64,000 bases of DNA from Typha latifolia (Eukaryota; Streptophyta; Magnoliopsida; Poales; Typhaceae), in the NCBI GenBank assembly GCA_019914945.1, contig CM034112.1:6766001-6830000 (forward strand), in the 5' to 3' direction. The notes beneath the pieces were generated by a model. That model saw only the letters and a program-made list of their open reading frames with translations, was not told the DNA's origin and searched no databases. This document shows positions 23,930 through 35,768 of this stretch, in pieces. Every line of letters starts with the position of its first letter. The stretch's first letter is position 1. The translations under genes were made by a program, and so were the position numbers.

Positions 23930-25473
23930 TTTTCTCACCTGTCGTGGCAAGCTGTGAGGGCGCCACGCGGACCCTATCACCGCTGCCATCCTCCCTCCAG
24001 CACCTCTCTCTCCTTCTAAACCTCTCTCTCTTGTTGATGTCGGCCTACTGCCACCGTCGCCCTTGGAACCCATTGCTGCCACCTTCACGGAGCACCGGTG
24101 AGCCTTCCTTCTCCTCCTCCTCTTCTTCTTCTTCTCTCTCTCTTTCTGTCGCTTTCTTCCTCTTTCTCTCTTGGGTTTGCCCAAATTGAGCCGCTAGTTG
24201 GCCAGCAACGGCCAAGCCCCTCCCTGCCAACTTGGCTCTCCTCCCTCCCCTTCTCTTTCTCTTCTCTTTTTCTTTTTCTTTCTTTCTTTCTTTTTCTTCT
24301 TCCTTTCTTCTTCTTCCCCCTCCTCAGTTCTTTCTCCTCTTGTTGCGACAATGTTGGGCTCAAGCCTTGCACTATAGCAAAGAGGATTATTGTTTTTTTG
24401 TTAAATATATAATTTATTTTCTAATATTAGATAAATTATTTTATTTAGATAATTAATTATTTTTGTTATTTACACTCACTAGTATAATTATTAGCTAAGT
24501 ATGTTTAGTATAATAATGTATTAATTATAATTATAAATATTTTCATATAAATTTTAATTATGGTTTAGTTATTATTTGTTAGATTAATACATGTAGCATT
24601 ATTAATAATAATCTTATATTTATATTTTAGATAACTATTTTTAGATCTTATTATTGTCTACTACTTTGTATAAAGTAAAATATTAAGCTTGCATATTTGT
24701 ATAATTGGATAATGGCTATTTTTCATATAATATATCATTAATTAAATAAGAGTAAGTATCACAAAATAATTATTAATAAGATTATATTTATAATTATAGT
24801 TTTATAAATCTTTATATGGTTGTCATTAATGATATACAAAAAGAGATAAATTACTATATTACTTACTCTATAATTAGCAAACTAGAATTCTTATTAATAA
24901 ATATAAATTATGGTATTAGCATATTAAAATTATCACAATTAAATTTATTATATGAATCTAATTAATTTTTAAACCTAATAAATTATTATATTTTTACTTG
25001 AATGGATTATGATCAGATAAACGACTAACTTTATATTACTTAAACATTTTCAGACTCTGAACCCCTTTATTTAGGACCCTAGGGACCTTAATAGAAATAA
25101 GTTACGATTGATTGATAAACTGAGGGATACGTGTGTTGGGTATTTTAATCAGATGGTGAGTAGTCTTATCTCTTAGACACCTTTCTCAATTTAAGATTTA
25201 TTATATAATTATGTGTATGCATGTTTTGATCTCGAGCATGATTATATAACCTTATCTAGAGATGGTTTCAGTTGGGCATATTTTATCATGCATTTAATTA
25301 GACTGATCTACGATATGAGCGTATTGGTGATATGTAGAGATCGTTGGAGATGACTATATATTTATGAGTTTATATCAAGATAATTTCTAGCATGAGTATA
25401 CATGTGATAGATTGGTATAGCGATGGATGTGTTAGATATATGGTTGGAGATTGCATTGCATCATTTTTCCCAT
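23930..25473 (+). repeat. Tekay-like LTR fragment (copy D) inside the hAT-type element
   Basis: It follows the same order as copies E and F: a CT-rich leader with GTCGGCCTACTGCC (about 24,038), a CCGGTGAG box (24,095), a CT-rich tract, a GTTGGGCTCAAGCC box (about 24,352), an AT-rich middle, then GAGTAGTCTTATCTCTTAG (25,146 on). Both ends are missing. It separates the two PDH E1-alpha pieces. The left boundary is approximate. Confidence 0.6.
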
Positions 25474-25860
25474 TTACCTCCGGCGACGAAACCCTAACGA
25501 TCAGGACGAGCATCCCCTTCAGTAGCATCCAAATCGATCTCCCCTCCTACTCCGTCGACACGACCTCCTCCAAGCTTCTCTCCTACTTTCGAGTCTTGTC
25601 CACATGCGTCGCATGGAGATCGCCGCTGACTCCCTATTCAATGCGAAGCTCATCCGTGGCTTCTACCACATCTAAGATGGCTAGGAGGTCGTTGAAGTTG
25701 GCATGGAGGTCGCTATCACTAAATTCGATGCCATCATCACTGCCTACCGTAACCACTATATCTACCTCAGCTGCGGCGGTGATCTTGTATCCGTCTTCGC
25801 CGAGCTCTTGGGCCGCTGCAACAGGTGCTTTAGAGGAAAGGGCGGATCGATGCAGGTGGA
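25474..25860 (+). pseudogene. Captured pyruvate dehydrogenase E1-alpha fragment (mitochondrial type)
   Basis: The first frame reads GDETLTIRTSIPFSS...SVDTTSSKLLSYFR; a shift near 25,600 leads to MRRMEIAADSLFNAKLIRGF, then [20 protein letters not shown] and GKGGSM. These are landmark stretches of the E1-alpha subunit from the mature N-terminus through the thiamine-diphosphate region (MRRMEIAADSLYKAKLIRGF and ITAYRDH in intact plant proteins). Two stops (TAA, TAG) fall in the HLYDGQEAV region. It spans about 125 of roughly 390 residues. The pyruvate to acetyl-CoA activity cannot be made from this. No introns are visible within it. Confidence 0.85.
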
Positions 25861-26304
25861 GACTAAGCGGGAGACACTATGGCAGGCGGTAGACAGCGAC
25901 CGGAGAGAGAGAAGGCGCGGTGAATTTTTTTTTGCCCTTTTGGTGAGATGAGGCGGCTTAGATTGGACTGCTAGAGAGTAGAGAGTGGAGAGTGGAGAGA
26001 ATGAGAGGGTTATTTAGGTTTTAGACTTTAGTTACCTTATATATACATGGGTTGGTGGGTTGGTGAGTTAGCGGGTTGACCCGACCTGGCTAGACCTGGC
26101 CCAACCCAACCCAACCCATATACTAAAATGGGTCGATACGGGTTACCTATATAAACCCGAACATGACCCGATTATTAAACGGGTTAGGCGGGTTGACTCA
26201 TTTATGACAAGAACCCGATTATACTAAACTCAAACCAGATTAAGAGTCGGGTTATCGTGTCGAATTATCGGGTCGGGTTAAGATTTGCCACCCCTAATTG
26301 CATT

Positions 26305-28931
26305 GACCTAAGAATCATCCAAAAAAATTTCTTTCATATTTTTAGGTTCAAAAATAGATGTATAGCAAGTAAATGATACCTCACTTTGGATTTTTCTTGT
26401 TTTGATTGGTTCGTTCAAATCTCTAATCACTTGTTATAGTAAATGATTTAATTTTACTCTTGTTGATGATTCCAATACACTACCATCATCTTTCTTCTCT
26501 TCAACTTTGTCCTCATTCTTTTTCCATATTGTTAGAGTCAACTCTTTTTCTTTATCTATAGAAATAATAACTGGAGTAACTTGAGATTTTTCAACAATGG
26601 TATCATCTACAATGATAGATTCCATAATAATAGAAGTTTCAAGCTTGAATACTCCATAAGCTCTGCTATTATCAGAATATCCTAAGAAAATGCCCTCGCT
26701 ACTCCTACTGTCAAATTTAATCAAATGTTCTCGATCACACAAGATATAATATTTTTTATTATATACTCAAAAATATTTAATATTAGACTTCTTACCTTTC
26801 GCAATTTATATTGCTGTCATTTTTGTACCTAGTCTTAAATAGACATGATTAATCACATGTACCACTCTATTTATCGCTTTGGCCCAAAACCTTTAGCATG
26901 CAATATAACCCTCACCATTTCCTACACAACATAGTTCTTTCTCTCCACAATCTCATTCTATTGTGGAGTTATAGGTGCTAAACATTTATACTTAATACCA
27001 AGATAATCACAAAATATAGAATAACTCTTATTTTTCAAATTCTGTACTATGGTCAGAACGAATCCTACCCAAGGTAGTAATTTTTTATTCTGCAATTTAA
27101 AAACTTCAAAGGTTTTGGACTTTTTGCATAAAAAGACAAAGTATATTTGAAGTAATCATCAACCATTAAAAATATATATCATTTACCTCTAAAAGTTTTA
27201 GTTTTTGAGGATCCTATAAAGTTCAGATGAACTAATTGTAAAACAGAATCAGTGGTATCTACATTTACTTTCTTGTGTAAGATTCTTATTTGTTTTCCAA
27301 TTTGACATGGACCGCACACACCTTTTGACTTTTTCTTTATCTTAGGTATTCCTTTATAACTTTTGCTTAGACAAATTGAATAATTCCTTGTGATTCACAT
27401 ATCCAAAATATTAATACTAAAGATCTACAATATCCAAAGTAGCACTATTATATTTTAGATTATTTAATATTTCAATAACATAACAATTATCTATTATTTT
27501 AGAACCATAACATATAATATTACTTTCATGATATAGAATAGTATAATCATTTTTAAAGAATTTTACCTCATAATCTTTATCAGAGAATTAACTAATGTTC
27601 AGGTATTCTCTTTCAAGCCTTTAACACATATGACATTATCAAGGTATAGGCATACTTTGAGTACTTACCTTTCCCTTTCTAACTATTGTCTTCAAAGGTC
27701 ACAACTCTCTTTTTATAGTCTTCGAATTTAGAAAACATTAATTTGTCACCTGACATATGTGTTGAACACACGCTATCTATATACCACAGATTAGAGTTTA
27801 GAGCTTTCAAAGTAATATAGACAACATAACATTTCAAATCACTTTTCTTAATCCATATGGACTTTGTTTTCACCGCATAAATGAAAGCACTCCTAGGTTT
27901 TCTAATAATTTACAATTATGTCTAATATGCCTTAGAATGCCACAATGAAAATATGTGGGTATAAACCTTTTTTTACTTACCTTTTGTTGATAAGTGTGTC
28001 TTATGTTTTTCTTTGTCGCCTTTGAAGATTTACCATATTGATTCAATTTTGACTTTTAAAATGTTCGTTTAAGTTTGCTTTAAAGGTACAAATGTTGGTT
28101 TCAAGTTTTCTCCCTTTTGAATACCTATAGAAATAAAAATAGTCTTGATATTACTTGAATTGCATGTACCTTTTCTAGAAATTTGAGCCTTTAAAATCTC
28201 GTCCAGTTTGTTCTTCCCTTTTAGAAACATCATCTCCTTCAACAATCACTCTAATTCAGCCTCTACGATCTTCATCTTATCTTTAGTTTCTTCTAGTTGT
28301 TGAGTGAGGGATTTGACACATTTAGGTTTCACCTTGTATATCTCCTCAAATTAATTTATTTCAAGTTTAATTACCTTAAGTCTCTAAAGTAGTCTTAGGT
28401 TGTTTTTTTGAGATTAAACAACTCTAGGTACAAATTGTTATATACATTTTGTATCTCAAATTCTTCTTCTTCTTCGTCTTTTTCTTCAGGTGGTAACACT
28501 TTCTGTTCATCTGTACTATTAGAATCAATAATAGAGTCATTATGAAAGAGAGAGGCGGTGAAAACTACATAGCTCTCTTAGTCTTTCTCAGAATCATCAT
28601 CCGACTCATCCGAGTCATCCCAAGAGACTTTCATAGCTTTACACTTTCTCTTGTGCCGATTAAGACATTCATGTGCAATGTGTCCAAAACTAAAACATTC
28701 ATAACAACGAATTTTACTTTCATGATTTCTAATTTTTTTTAAATTATTGTTACCCAACCCAATATTTGAACTCACACGATTCTTCTTTTTCTTAAGTTTC
28801 TCAGCATTGAATATATTTGACTTCTTAAAAAATTTAGTGAATTTTTTGACAAGCATAGCCAACATCTCAGCATCTATTTCATTGTTATCATCCGACTCCT
28901 CTAAATTTTCCTTAATAGTAGTTAAGGTCAT
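26305..28931 (-). pseudogene. Copia family S gag, protease, integrase and RT start
   Basis: Read leftward from 28,931: gag C-terminus with the zinc knuckle CYECFSFGHIAHEC, then an acidic SWDDSDESDDDSEKD tail (28,578-28,931); protease/pre-integrase region with WYIDSVCSTHMSGD (about 27,760), where DSG is DSV; integrase with IRSDHSTEFEK (about 27,050) and TPQ*NEIVERK (about 26,950); post-integrase SSEGIFLGYSDNSRAYGVF (about 26,660-26,700); then EPKNMKEIFLDDS leading to the hAT insertion. Domain order PR-IN-RT identifies Ty1/copia. The knuckle plus acidic tail resembles Sire-like gags. Stops are frequent. Confidence 0.85.
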
Positions 28932-29039
28932 ACTTTGGACTTCCTAAGTTTAGAAAGAGTTGTAGGGTATTTTCATAAATAATATAAAATAAAATATGCT
29001 TAAATAATTTAAGCATTTAACTATTAAAGATACTAGTTC
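28932..29039. other. Junction between opposed copia relics
   Basis: About 100 AT-rich bases separate minus-strand copia S gag from the plus-strand copia RT relic. Nothing is recognisable here, and no LTR end or duplication was found. Confidence 0.4.
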
Positions 29040-30840
29040 TTTAGAATTATAGGACTTGGCTAATGATTTGAGACAATTGGAAGAAAATAATTCAAATGAT
29101 AATGCTAGTGATAAGAATGATAGCATTCATATAGAATCTGAATGGAGAAGTAAAAAAGACTTAGAATTGGAAAAGATTTTGGACCTGATATGATTACATA
29201 TTCAATTGATTCCCAAAATTGGTAAAAAGGGTGAATTTGAAAATGAAAAAGAAAGTGATTCTTTACCTTTTTACTTGAAGATAATCCTAAAGATTATTGT
29301 GAAGCTATGTCTTTACCCGATTTATATCTTTGGAAGAAACCTATGGATGATGAAATTGAATCTATTAGGAATAATGAGACTTGGGTGTTAACAAGTTTAC
29401 CTCCTAATACTAAACTTATAGGATGCAAATGGGTATTCACTAAGAACTTTAAACCCGATGGAAGTATTGAAAAATATAAGGCTAGATTAGTAGCCAAAGG
29501 TTATAGTCAAAGAGAAGGATTTGATTATTTTGAGACTTTTTCACCGGTAACAAGGATTATTTCTATTAGAGTTATGTTTGTTATTGCTTCTATATGTAAT
29601 TTAGAAGTTCATCAAATGGATGTTAAAACAATATTTTTAAATGTGAATTAGAAGAAGAGATTTATATGGAGCAATCAGAAGGTTATGTGATAAATAGCTT
29701 AGAAGATAAAGTTTGTAAATTAAACAAATTTATTTATGGTTTAAATCAAGCACCTAGACAATGGTATAAGAAATTTAAACAAGAAATTAAGAAATTTGGT
29801 TTCAAAAGTAATAAAGTAGAGAGTTGTATTTTTATTAAAATAACCAATAAATATAAGGTTATCATTACTCTCTATGTTGATGATTTACTTATTTTTGGTA
29901 CTAACATGGTTAATATAAATGAAACTAAAGAATTTCTTACTAAATCATTTGAGATGAATGATCTTGGTCAAGTAGATATTATTTTCGGCATGAAAGTGAT
30001 TAAACAAAATAATGCTTATATTTTGACACAATCACATTATATTGAGAGAATATTAAGAAATTTTGATTTCTTTGATTATAAACCAAGTGTGATACCAAAG
30101 TAATAATAAGCTGAATCCTAATAAAGGTAAGGCAATTAGACTAGAAGAGTATGCAAAAATTATTGATAGTTTGATGAATGTTATGGATTATAGTAGACTG
30201 GATATTGCTTACGCTATCGGTAAGTTATATAGATTTACTCGTAATCATAATAATCAACATTAGAAAAAACTTACTAGAGTTATAAGATATCTCAAGTAGA
30301 CAATGCATTATGGTTTACATTATAGATGTAATAATTCTACTCTTGAATGTTATAGTGATACTAATTGGGCTTATGAGAAGACTAGTTTTAAATCAGTTAA
30401 TATTTTTATATTTACTTTGGGTAGAGGCTTAATTACATGGCCTTTTAAGAAACAATCATGCATTGCTTTATCTTCTATAGAAGCTAAATATACTGATATG
30501 TCACAAGCTAGTAAAGAATTAATTTGGTTGAAACGTTTTTTTATGTGGTATTCCTTTTTATGAAATGCCTAGCTCTTTAATTACTTTATATTATGATAAT
30601 CAAGCTGCAAGATATGTTTCTAAAAATAAGAAACTTACTAGTAGGAGTAAGCATATAGCAATGAGATATAATTATATCAGAAAACTTGTGAAGAAAGGTA
30701 AAATCACTTTGGAGTATTTACCTACGGGTCAAATGCTTGCATATCCACTCACCAAACCACTAGTGGTGAGAGATTAAACAAAATATGGAGAGATATGGGA
30801 CTATTACCAATTCAAGAATAGTATGATTAAAATCCTACAC
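29040..30840 (+). pseudogene. Second copia element: RT and RNase H
   Basis: RT begins near 29,275 with PKDYCEAMSLPDLYLWKK, then TKLIGCKWVFTKNFKPDGSI, EKYKARLVAKGYSQREGFDY and, after a shift at about 29,650, EIYMEQSEGYV, FIYGLNQAPRQWYKKF and an intact YVDDLLIFG box (about 29,876). RNase H reads CYSDTNWAYEKTSFKSVN, CIALSSIEAKY and YYDNQAARYVSKN, ending ALTKP-like YPLTKPLV at about 30,765. Few stops remain, so it is younger than copia S. Its protein differs from copia S, and it lies on the other strand. A hAT element follows at 30,896. Confidence 0.88.
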
Positions 30841-31204
30841 TTTCGAGTTCAAAAGACTTAATCATTAACTATCAAAAGAAATATTGACATGTAGGTAGGG
30901 GTGAAAACGGGTCGGATTAAGTCCGACCCAACTCGCTATCCGATCCGGATTGGATCGGATATGAATAGGAAAATCCTATCCGATTCAGAATCGGATACGG
31001 ATAAGGATAGTTATTTCCAAAAATGTCCGGATCCGAATATGGATAGCCTTTTAGAAAAAAATTCGGATCCGGATACGGATACGGGTATAGTTGATTTTAT
31101 CGGATACGGATTCGGATAACGGATATCCGTTTACCAACTTAATAAATACCCAACTAAACTTACTAAACCCTACCCTCTATCTCTCATCTACTCACCATCT
31201 CCCC

Positions 31205-31585
31205 TAAATCTCCTTGATCCACATCGCCCTCACTGCTCGCCGCAGCGCCGCCTCAATCTAAAGACTAAAATCCATCATCGCCATCACCGCCTCCCTCCTC
31301 CAACCCTCCCTCGTCGAACTTGGTTGTCCTCTACTGGCCTCACTCCACGGGTCCTTGATCCACATCGCCATCACCGCCCTCACCGCCCGCCGCCTCCATC
31401 TAAAATCCATCACCCCCCTCCCTCCTCCGGCCCTCCCTCGTCGAACTCGGCTCTCCTCCACCGACCTCACTCCACAAGTCCTCGATCCATCGCCATCACC
31501 CCCTCACTGCTCGCCGCCTCCATCTAAAATCCATCATCACCATCACCGCCCTCCCTCGTCGAGCTCGGCCCTCCCTCCACTGGTC
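31205..31585 (+). repeat. GC-rich triplicated segment in the hAT 5' leader
   Basis: Three copies of roughly 130-140 bp each contain CTTGATCCACATCGCC, CTAAAATCCATC and CCTCCCTCGTCGA motifs. The segment ends at CAG|GTAC (about 31,586), a likely donor for a 5'-UTR intron. Open frames across it are Pro/Ser/His-rich and lack family resemblance. Confidence 0.65.
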
Positions 31586-32517
31586 AGGTACTATCATTCA
31601 TAGCCATTTTCTTTTTTACTATCAGATAATTGATTCATCTTTTTTACTATCACATGCAAAGATATGTTAATCAGGGATAGGATGTGATGCATACATAGCA
31701 ACAGATGTGATCATGTGATGCATATGACAATGTGATGTGATGCATTGTCATATGATGCATATTCTGTTACAGATGTGATGCATACATTATGTATGCATAT
31801 TCTGTTACAGATGTGATGCATTGTCATATGTATCACACATCTATTGCTATGTATGATACATAGCAACAGATGTGATCATGTGATGCATATGACAATGCAT
31901 AGTTGCGAATGATGATAATGTTTATGAAGTACACATAGAGTGATGCTTTTGCATGCCAGTATGGCAGTATGCCACCACCACCTACATCTTTAGCCTTGTT
32001 GTGTTAAAAACCTCCTCACTTTACGCATAAAATTAATACCACTTTATTTTCTCCTCTCAATGCTAGTTTGGTGCAATGAACTGGCCAACAACAATGCAGA
32101 ATAAAACTTTTGACCAGAAAAAGAAGTTAATTTAATTAATTCATTTGTATTATAGTAAGGGCATAATTTGATTTTTCTTGGAAACCCTTGTCTATCTGTG
32201 CAATTATAAAATAGTGTATTGCTGGAAGAGGAGAGATTTACTTCAAAAATATTTTATATTGTTCCTTGTTGTCACCTTATTACAGATAGAAGCCAAGTTT
32301 TCATGACTCCTTGACTAAATTGTCTCTATTTGCACATTTTGCAGCTAGTTTTTTTTTTTTCTCTCCTCTCTTGTATGATATTTTTACAACTTGGAAGAAT
32401 AATTAGTTTTCAAATATTATTAGACTGGTAAGAAATTTTTTGTATTTAATGTATTCTCTCTTTTATGCTTTGACCTTTAATGTTTTAGCTGTAATTAGTT
32501 TTAATATCCATGTTTAG
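31586..32517 (+). other. Putative 5'-UTR intron of the hAT transposase gene
   Basis: A donor-like GTACTATC at 31,586 and an acceptor TGTTTAG ending at 32,517 bracket a T-rich stretch. Six bases later comes ATG 32,524, the first start of the transposase. It includes a cluster of ATGCAT/GATGTGATGCAT repeats (31,676-31,910). Splicing is inferred. Confidence 0.5.
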
Positions 32518-32523
32518 GAGTCA

Positions 32524-34560
32524 ATGACATCTACAAGTGCATCAGTTCAAGGTGACACCTCAAGTAGTGTTTTTAATGATGATAGAATAAAGAACATCAT
32601 ATGTCTGGAATAATTTTGAGAAAGTTGAAGAGACAGAAGTAATTGATGAAAAAATAATTCGCAAGTACAAAGCAATATGTAAATCTTGTCGAAAGCAAAT
32701 TAGTGGGGAAAGTTCTATGGGAACATCACACTTGAGGAACCATTATAAGAATAAGCATAATATCTCACAAAAGTTGGAAAAGATGGAATGTTAGAGTCAT
32801 ACAAATATAATGAAGAAACAAGTCAAAGAAAACTTATCATGGCAATAGAAATGCATGAATATCCTTTCTCTATTATAGAGTATGAGTATTTTATTGACTT
32901 TATAAAATCTCTACGACCTGCTTTTCCAACAAAGTCATAGATTACTATTAAAAAAGAGATCTTTGAACTATATGTTGAGCAAAAGAAGATTTTGTATGAT
33001 ATGTTTGCTTCACTTTCATGTCGTATGAGTGCTACCATGGATCTCTAGACTTCTAGACAAAATAAAGGATATTTGTGTGTTATAATACATTTCATTGATG
33101 ATGAATGGAGTATTCAGAAAAGAATCATAAATTTTATGCATTTAGAAGGAAGACATACATAGTTGAATCTCTATCAAGCATTTTAAAGAATATGATTGAT
33201 TGAAATATTGACATAAAGCTTTTTTCATTAACTTTAGATAATGATCGGGCTATAATGTTTATATTAGAGATATGGTTACTCGACTGAATGGACAATAAGA
33301 TCTTGTTTGTGATGGCATATTTTTTTATGTTAGATGTGCCACACATATTATTAATTTAGTTGTGCAAGATGGTTTGAAGAAAATAAAAGATGCAGTGGAA
33401 AATATTCGTCATATTATTATAATCCTCAAAAATCCACCTTTGCAATGGGAGGAGTTTCTCAAAAAAGTAAGAGAATGCAATTTAGATACCAATAAGTCTC
33501 TTTCAATTAATGTATCTACAAGATATAATTCTACCTATTTGATGCTTAAAGATGTTATATATTATAGCAATGCATTTAAGATACTTTATTATGCTGATCT
33601 AATTAAATTTGCTACATGTCCAACAAATGAGCAATGGGAGAAAGCAGCAGTGTTATGCAAATGTTTGAAAATATTCTATACGATTACTTAATTGCTTTCA
33701 GGAACTTCATATCCGACAGCTAACTTGTTTTTCAAAGAATTTTGTGCTATTCAGTTGCAAATTAAAGAATGGTGCAAAAGTTTTGATGAACTTGTTCTTT
33801 CTATGGCAACATCAATGCAAGATAAATTTGATAAATATTGGAAGCAATGCAATCTTATACTAGCAGTGACTTCATTTTTAGATCCTCGATACAAGATGAA
33901 ACTTATAGTGTATTACTTTCCTAAAATGTATTCTCTTGGTGGTGTTAAGGAACTTGAGGAAGTTCGTGAAGTCATAAGGAATTTGTATAATGAATATGCA
34001 TCCAAATTTTCCTCTTCGTATAATCCAGATGTGAATATAAATAATAGCCAAGTGTTGTAGAGTAGTAGAGTTGATCTTAATGTTGATGCAGATTTAGAGT
34101 AATTTTTAAGTGAGGAATGTCAACAATAATCTATTAAGACAGATTTGGATCAATATATTGAGGATGTCTTACTTTTATGGCAACGTAATGACAGTAAATT
34201 TGATTTATTATTTTGGTGGAAGACAGAAGGTAGTGGAAAGTATCATATATTGTCACGAGTTGCTCGTGATGTATTAGCAATTCCAGTCACCACAGTTGCA
34301 ATTGAATCTACATTTAGTACAGGTGGCCGAGTAGTTGATGCTTATCGTAGCAAGTTGGATCCCGAATCAGTGGAAGCTTTAGTATGCACTCAAGATTGGA
34401 TAAGATCTACAAAAAAAGGTAATGATTATAATATTTGATAGTATTTTATAAAATAGTATTATTTACTAATGTTTATATACTTTTTTTCTTATTAGGACAA
34501 ATAACATCAATTATTTAGGATGTTGAACAATCTGAAGATGTTGATTTAAAGGGGGAGTAA
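32524..34560 (+). pseudogene. hAT transposase (BED finger to dimerisation domain), lightly damaged
   Basis: ATG 32,524 begins a Ser/Thr-rich leader. After a shift, a BED zinc finger reads WNNFEKVEE, then AICKSCRKQISGES and TSHLRNHYKNKH (about 32,605-32,760). The central part contains LIMAIEMHEYPFSIIEYEYF, IHFIDDEWSIQKRI and, from 33,362, VQDGLKKIKDAVENIRHII, VSTRYNSTYLML and LDPRYKMKLI. The C-terminal dimerisation domain reads FWWKTEGSGKYHILSRVARD, then VTTVAIESTFSTGGRVVD (34,208-34,345). At least six stops or shifts (for example at 32,940, 33,048, 33,690 and 34,058) prevent one open frame. In the family it excises and integrates DNA with 8-bp duplications. Confidence 0.9.
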
Positions 34561-34827
34561 TCATATTGTAAGTATTTTTCACTTTATATTTTAAGTTGAT
34601 TAATTTAGTTTCTTTATCTTACTTTTAAGTTGGTTAATTTAGTTTCACTTATTTTACGGATGCACTTAAAAAGGAGGATTGTTTGAATGGTTGGATGTTT
34701 TGATGTTTTGTTTCTCTCTAACTTTGGGATGTTGAAACTTTTTAAACTTGGTTAATTTTTTTTGTTGAAGTTTATGGAAACTTGTGTCGACTCTAAACTT
34801 TATTTTGATGGGTATTTTATTGCTTTT

Positions 34828-35012
34828 GTGTGATAATGTGAACTTGTGTAAGAATAATTTATTTACTTTTATAGTTGACAATGTGAACTTGTACAAGGAT
34901 ATTATATTTGCTTTTATGGTTGACAATGTGAACTTATGCAAAGATGTTATATTTGCTTTTATGGTTGACAATATGAACTTGTGTAAAAATATTTTATTTG
35001 CTTTATGGTTGA
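34828..35012 (+). repeat. 45-bp tandem repeat (four units) in the hAT 3' region
   Basis: Units of 45 bp contain GTTGACAATGTGAACTTG and ATATTTGCTTTTAT. As 45 is a multiple of three, one frame stays open and encodes a 15-residue repeat like VDNVNLYKDIIFAFM. It lies after the transposase stop and is probably untranslated. Confidence 0.8.
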
Positions 35013-35768
35013 CAAAGTTAGAATCTCATTATTGTTGTTGTTGTAATTTTTGGGTCAATATGAACTTACTTTCTAATATAGGTATGCTTATCTTTAATAT
35101 ATTTTCTGAAGAATTATAGATTTAGCAGAGGGCCTTATGTAGATATGTCCTCTGGCGGAATGTGCAATGTTTCTCTAGTTCCTTCTTTCTAATTTTATTC
35201 CAACTATTTGGTGCAGAGAAGAGCACATGCAGTAATAATTTGATAGAGGGATGCATGAAATTTCAGGTTAGTATGACATAGTAAAAATACTACTAATTCA
35301 CAATCATTGGTTTATACACATTATGTTTGTTTAAAGTTTATAATTTTTTTGTTTTCTTTTTGCACCATTACTATCTTTTTGCCAATGAATTAGTTCTCAA
35401 ATACTGTAAGTTTTGTTCAAATTGTATTTGAATGATTTTAGATTTGATTGATATCCGTAGTAAGTTCATATTTATTGTTTAAAATTTGATACGTATCCAT
35501 TTAAGATCCAAAAATTTATCTGAACGCTATCCAATCCGTATCCGAAAACTATCCGATTCGTATCCGAAAACTATCCGATTTGTATCTGAAAACTATCTGA
35601 TCCGTATCCGAAAATTATCCGTATTTGTTTTCTTAGGATATGGTTTTAATTTTTGCTATCCGTCAAATATCCGTATTCGAATCCGTATCCGCATAACAAA
35701 TATGGATCCGGATATGGGTTGAGCACTATTCGATCCGTATTCGATCCGTTTTCACCCTTACATGTAGG

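Larger units (their letters stand above)
23272..26296 (+). mobile_element. Non-autonomous hAT-type element carrying a PDH E1-alpha pseudogene
   Basis: The 3,025-bp insert is flanked by ATCGCATT (23,264-23,271) and ATTGCATT (26,297-26,304), an 8-bp duplication with one mismatch. Its ends are TAAGCGTGGCAA and, as reverse complement, TAGGGGTGGCAA, resembling hAT termini. Both subterminal regions are full of ACCCG/CGGGT motifs, including three 42-bp repeats at 23,347-23,470. The copia RT frame reads VNAI before and NAMNEELEQF after the insert, confirming the target. No transposase is seen. Inside are host-derived PDH coding sequence and a Tekay-like LTR fragment. The strand is given for the PDH segment. 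Confidence 0.8.
30896..35760 (+). mobile_element. Complete hAT transposon with 8-bp target duplication
   Basis: The 4,865-bp element is flanked by perfect CATGTAGG repeats (30,888-30,895; 35,761-35,768). Its terminal inverted repeats are TAGGGGTGAAAACGG and TAAGGGTGAAAACGG (one mismatch in 15). Subterminal regions at both ends (30,935-31,125 and 35,510-35,755) are packed with GGATACGGAT / ATCCGTATCCG motifs. It encodes a BED-finger transposase with a hAT dimerisation domain. The target is sequence just after the copia RNase H relic. Confidence 0.93.

Noticed and set aside
24098..24456. Ser/Leu/Phe-rich open frames like membrane proteins
   Set aside because: CT-rich leader of Tekay-like LTR copy D. 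The same type of frame appears at 51,007-51,348 and 53,034-53,549 in other LTR copies.
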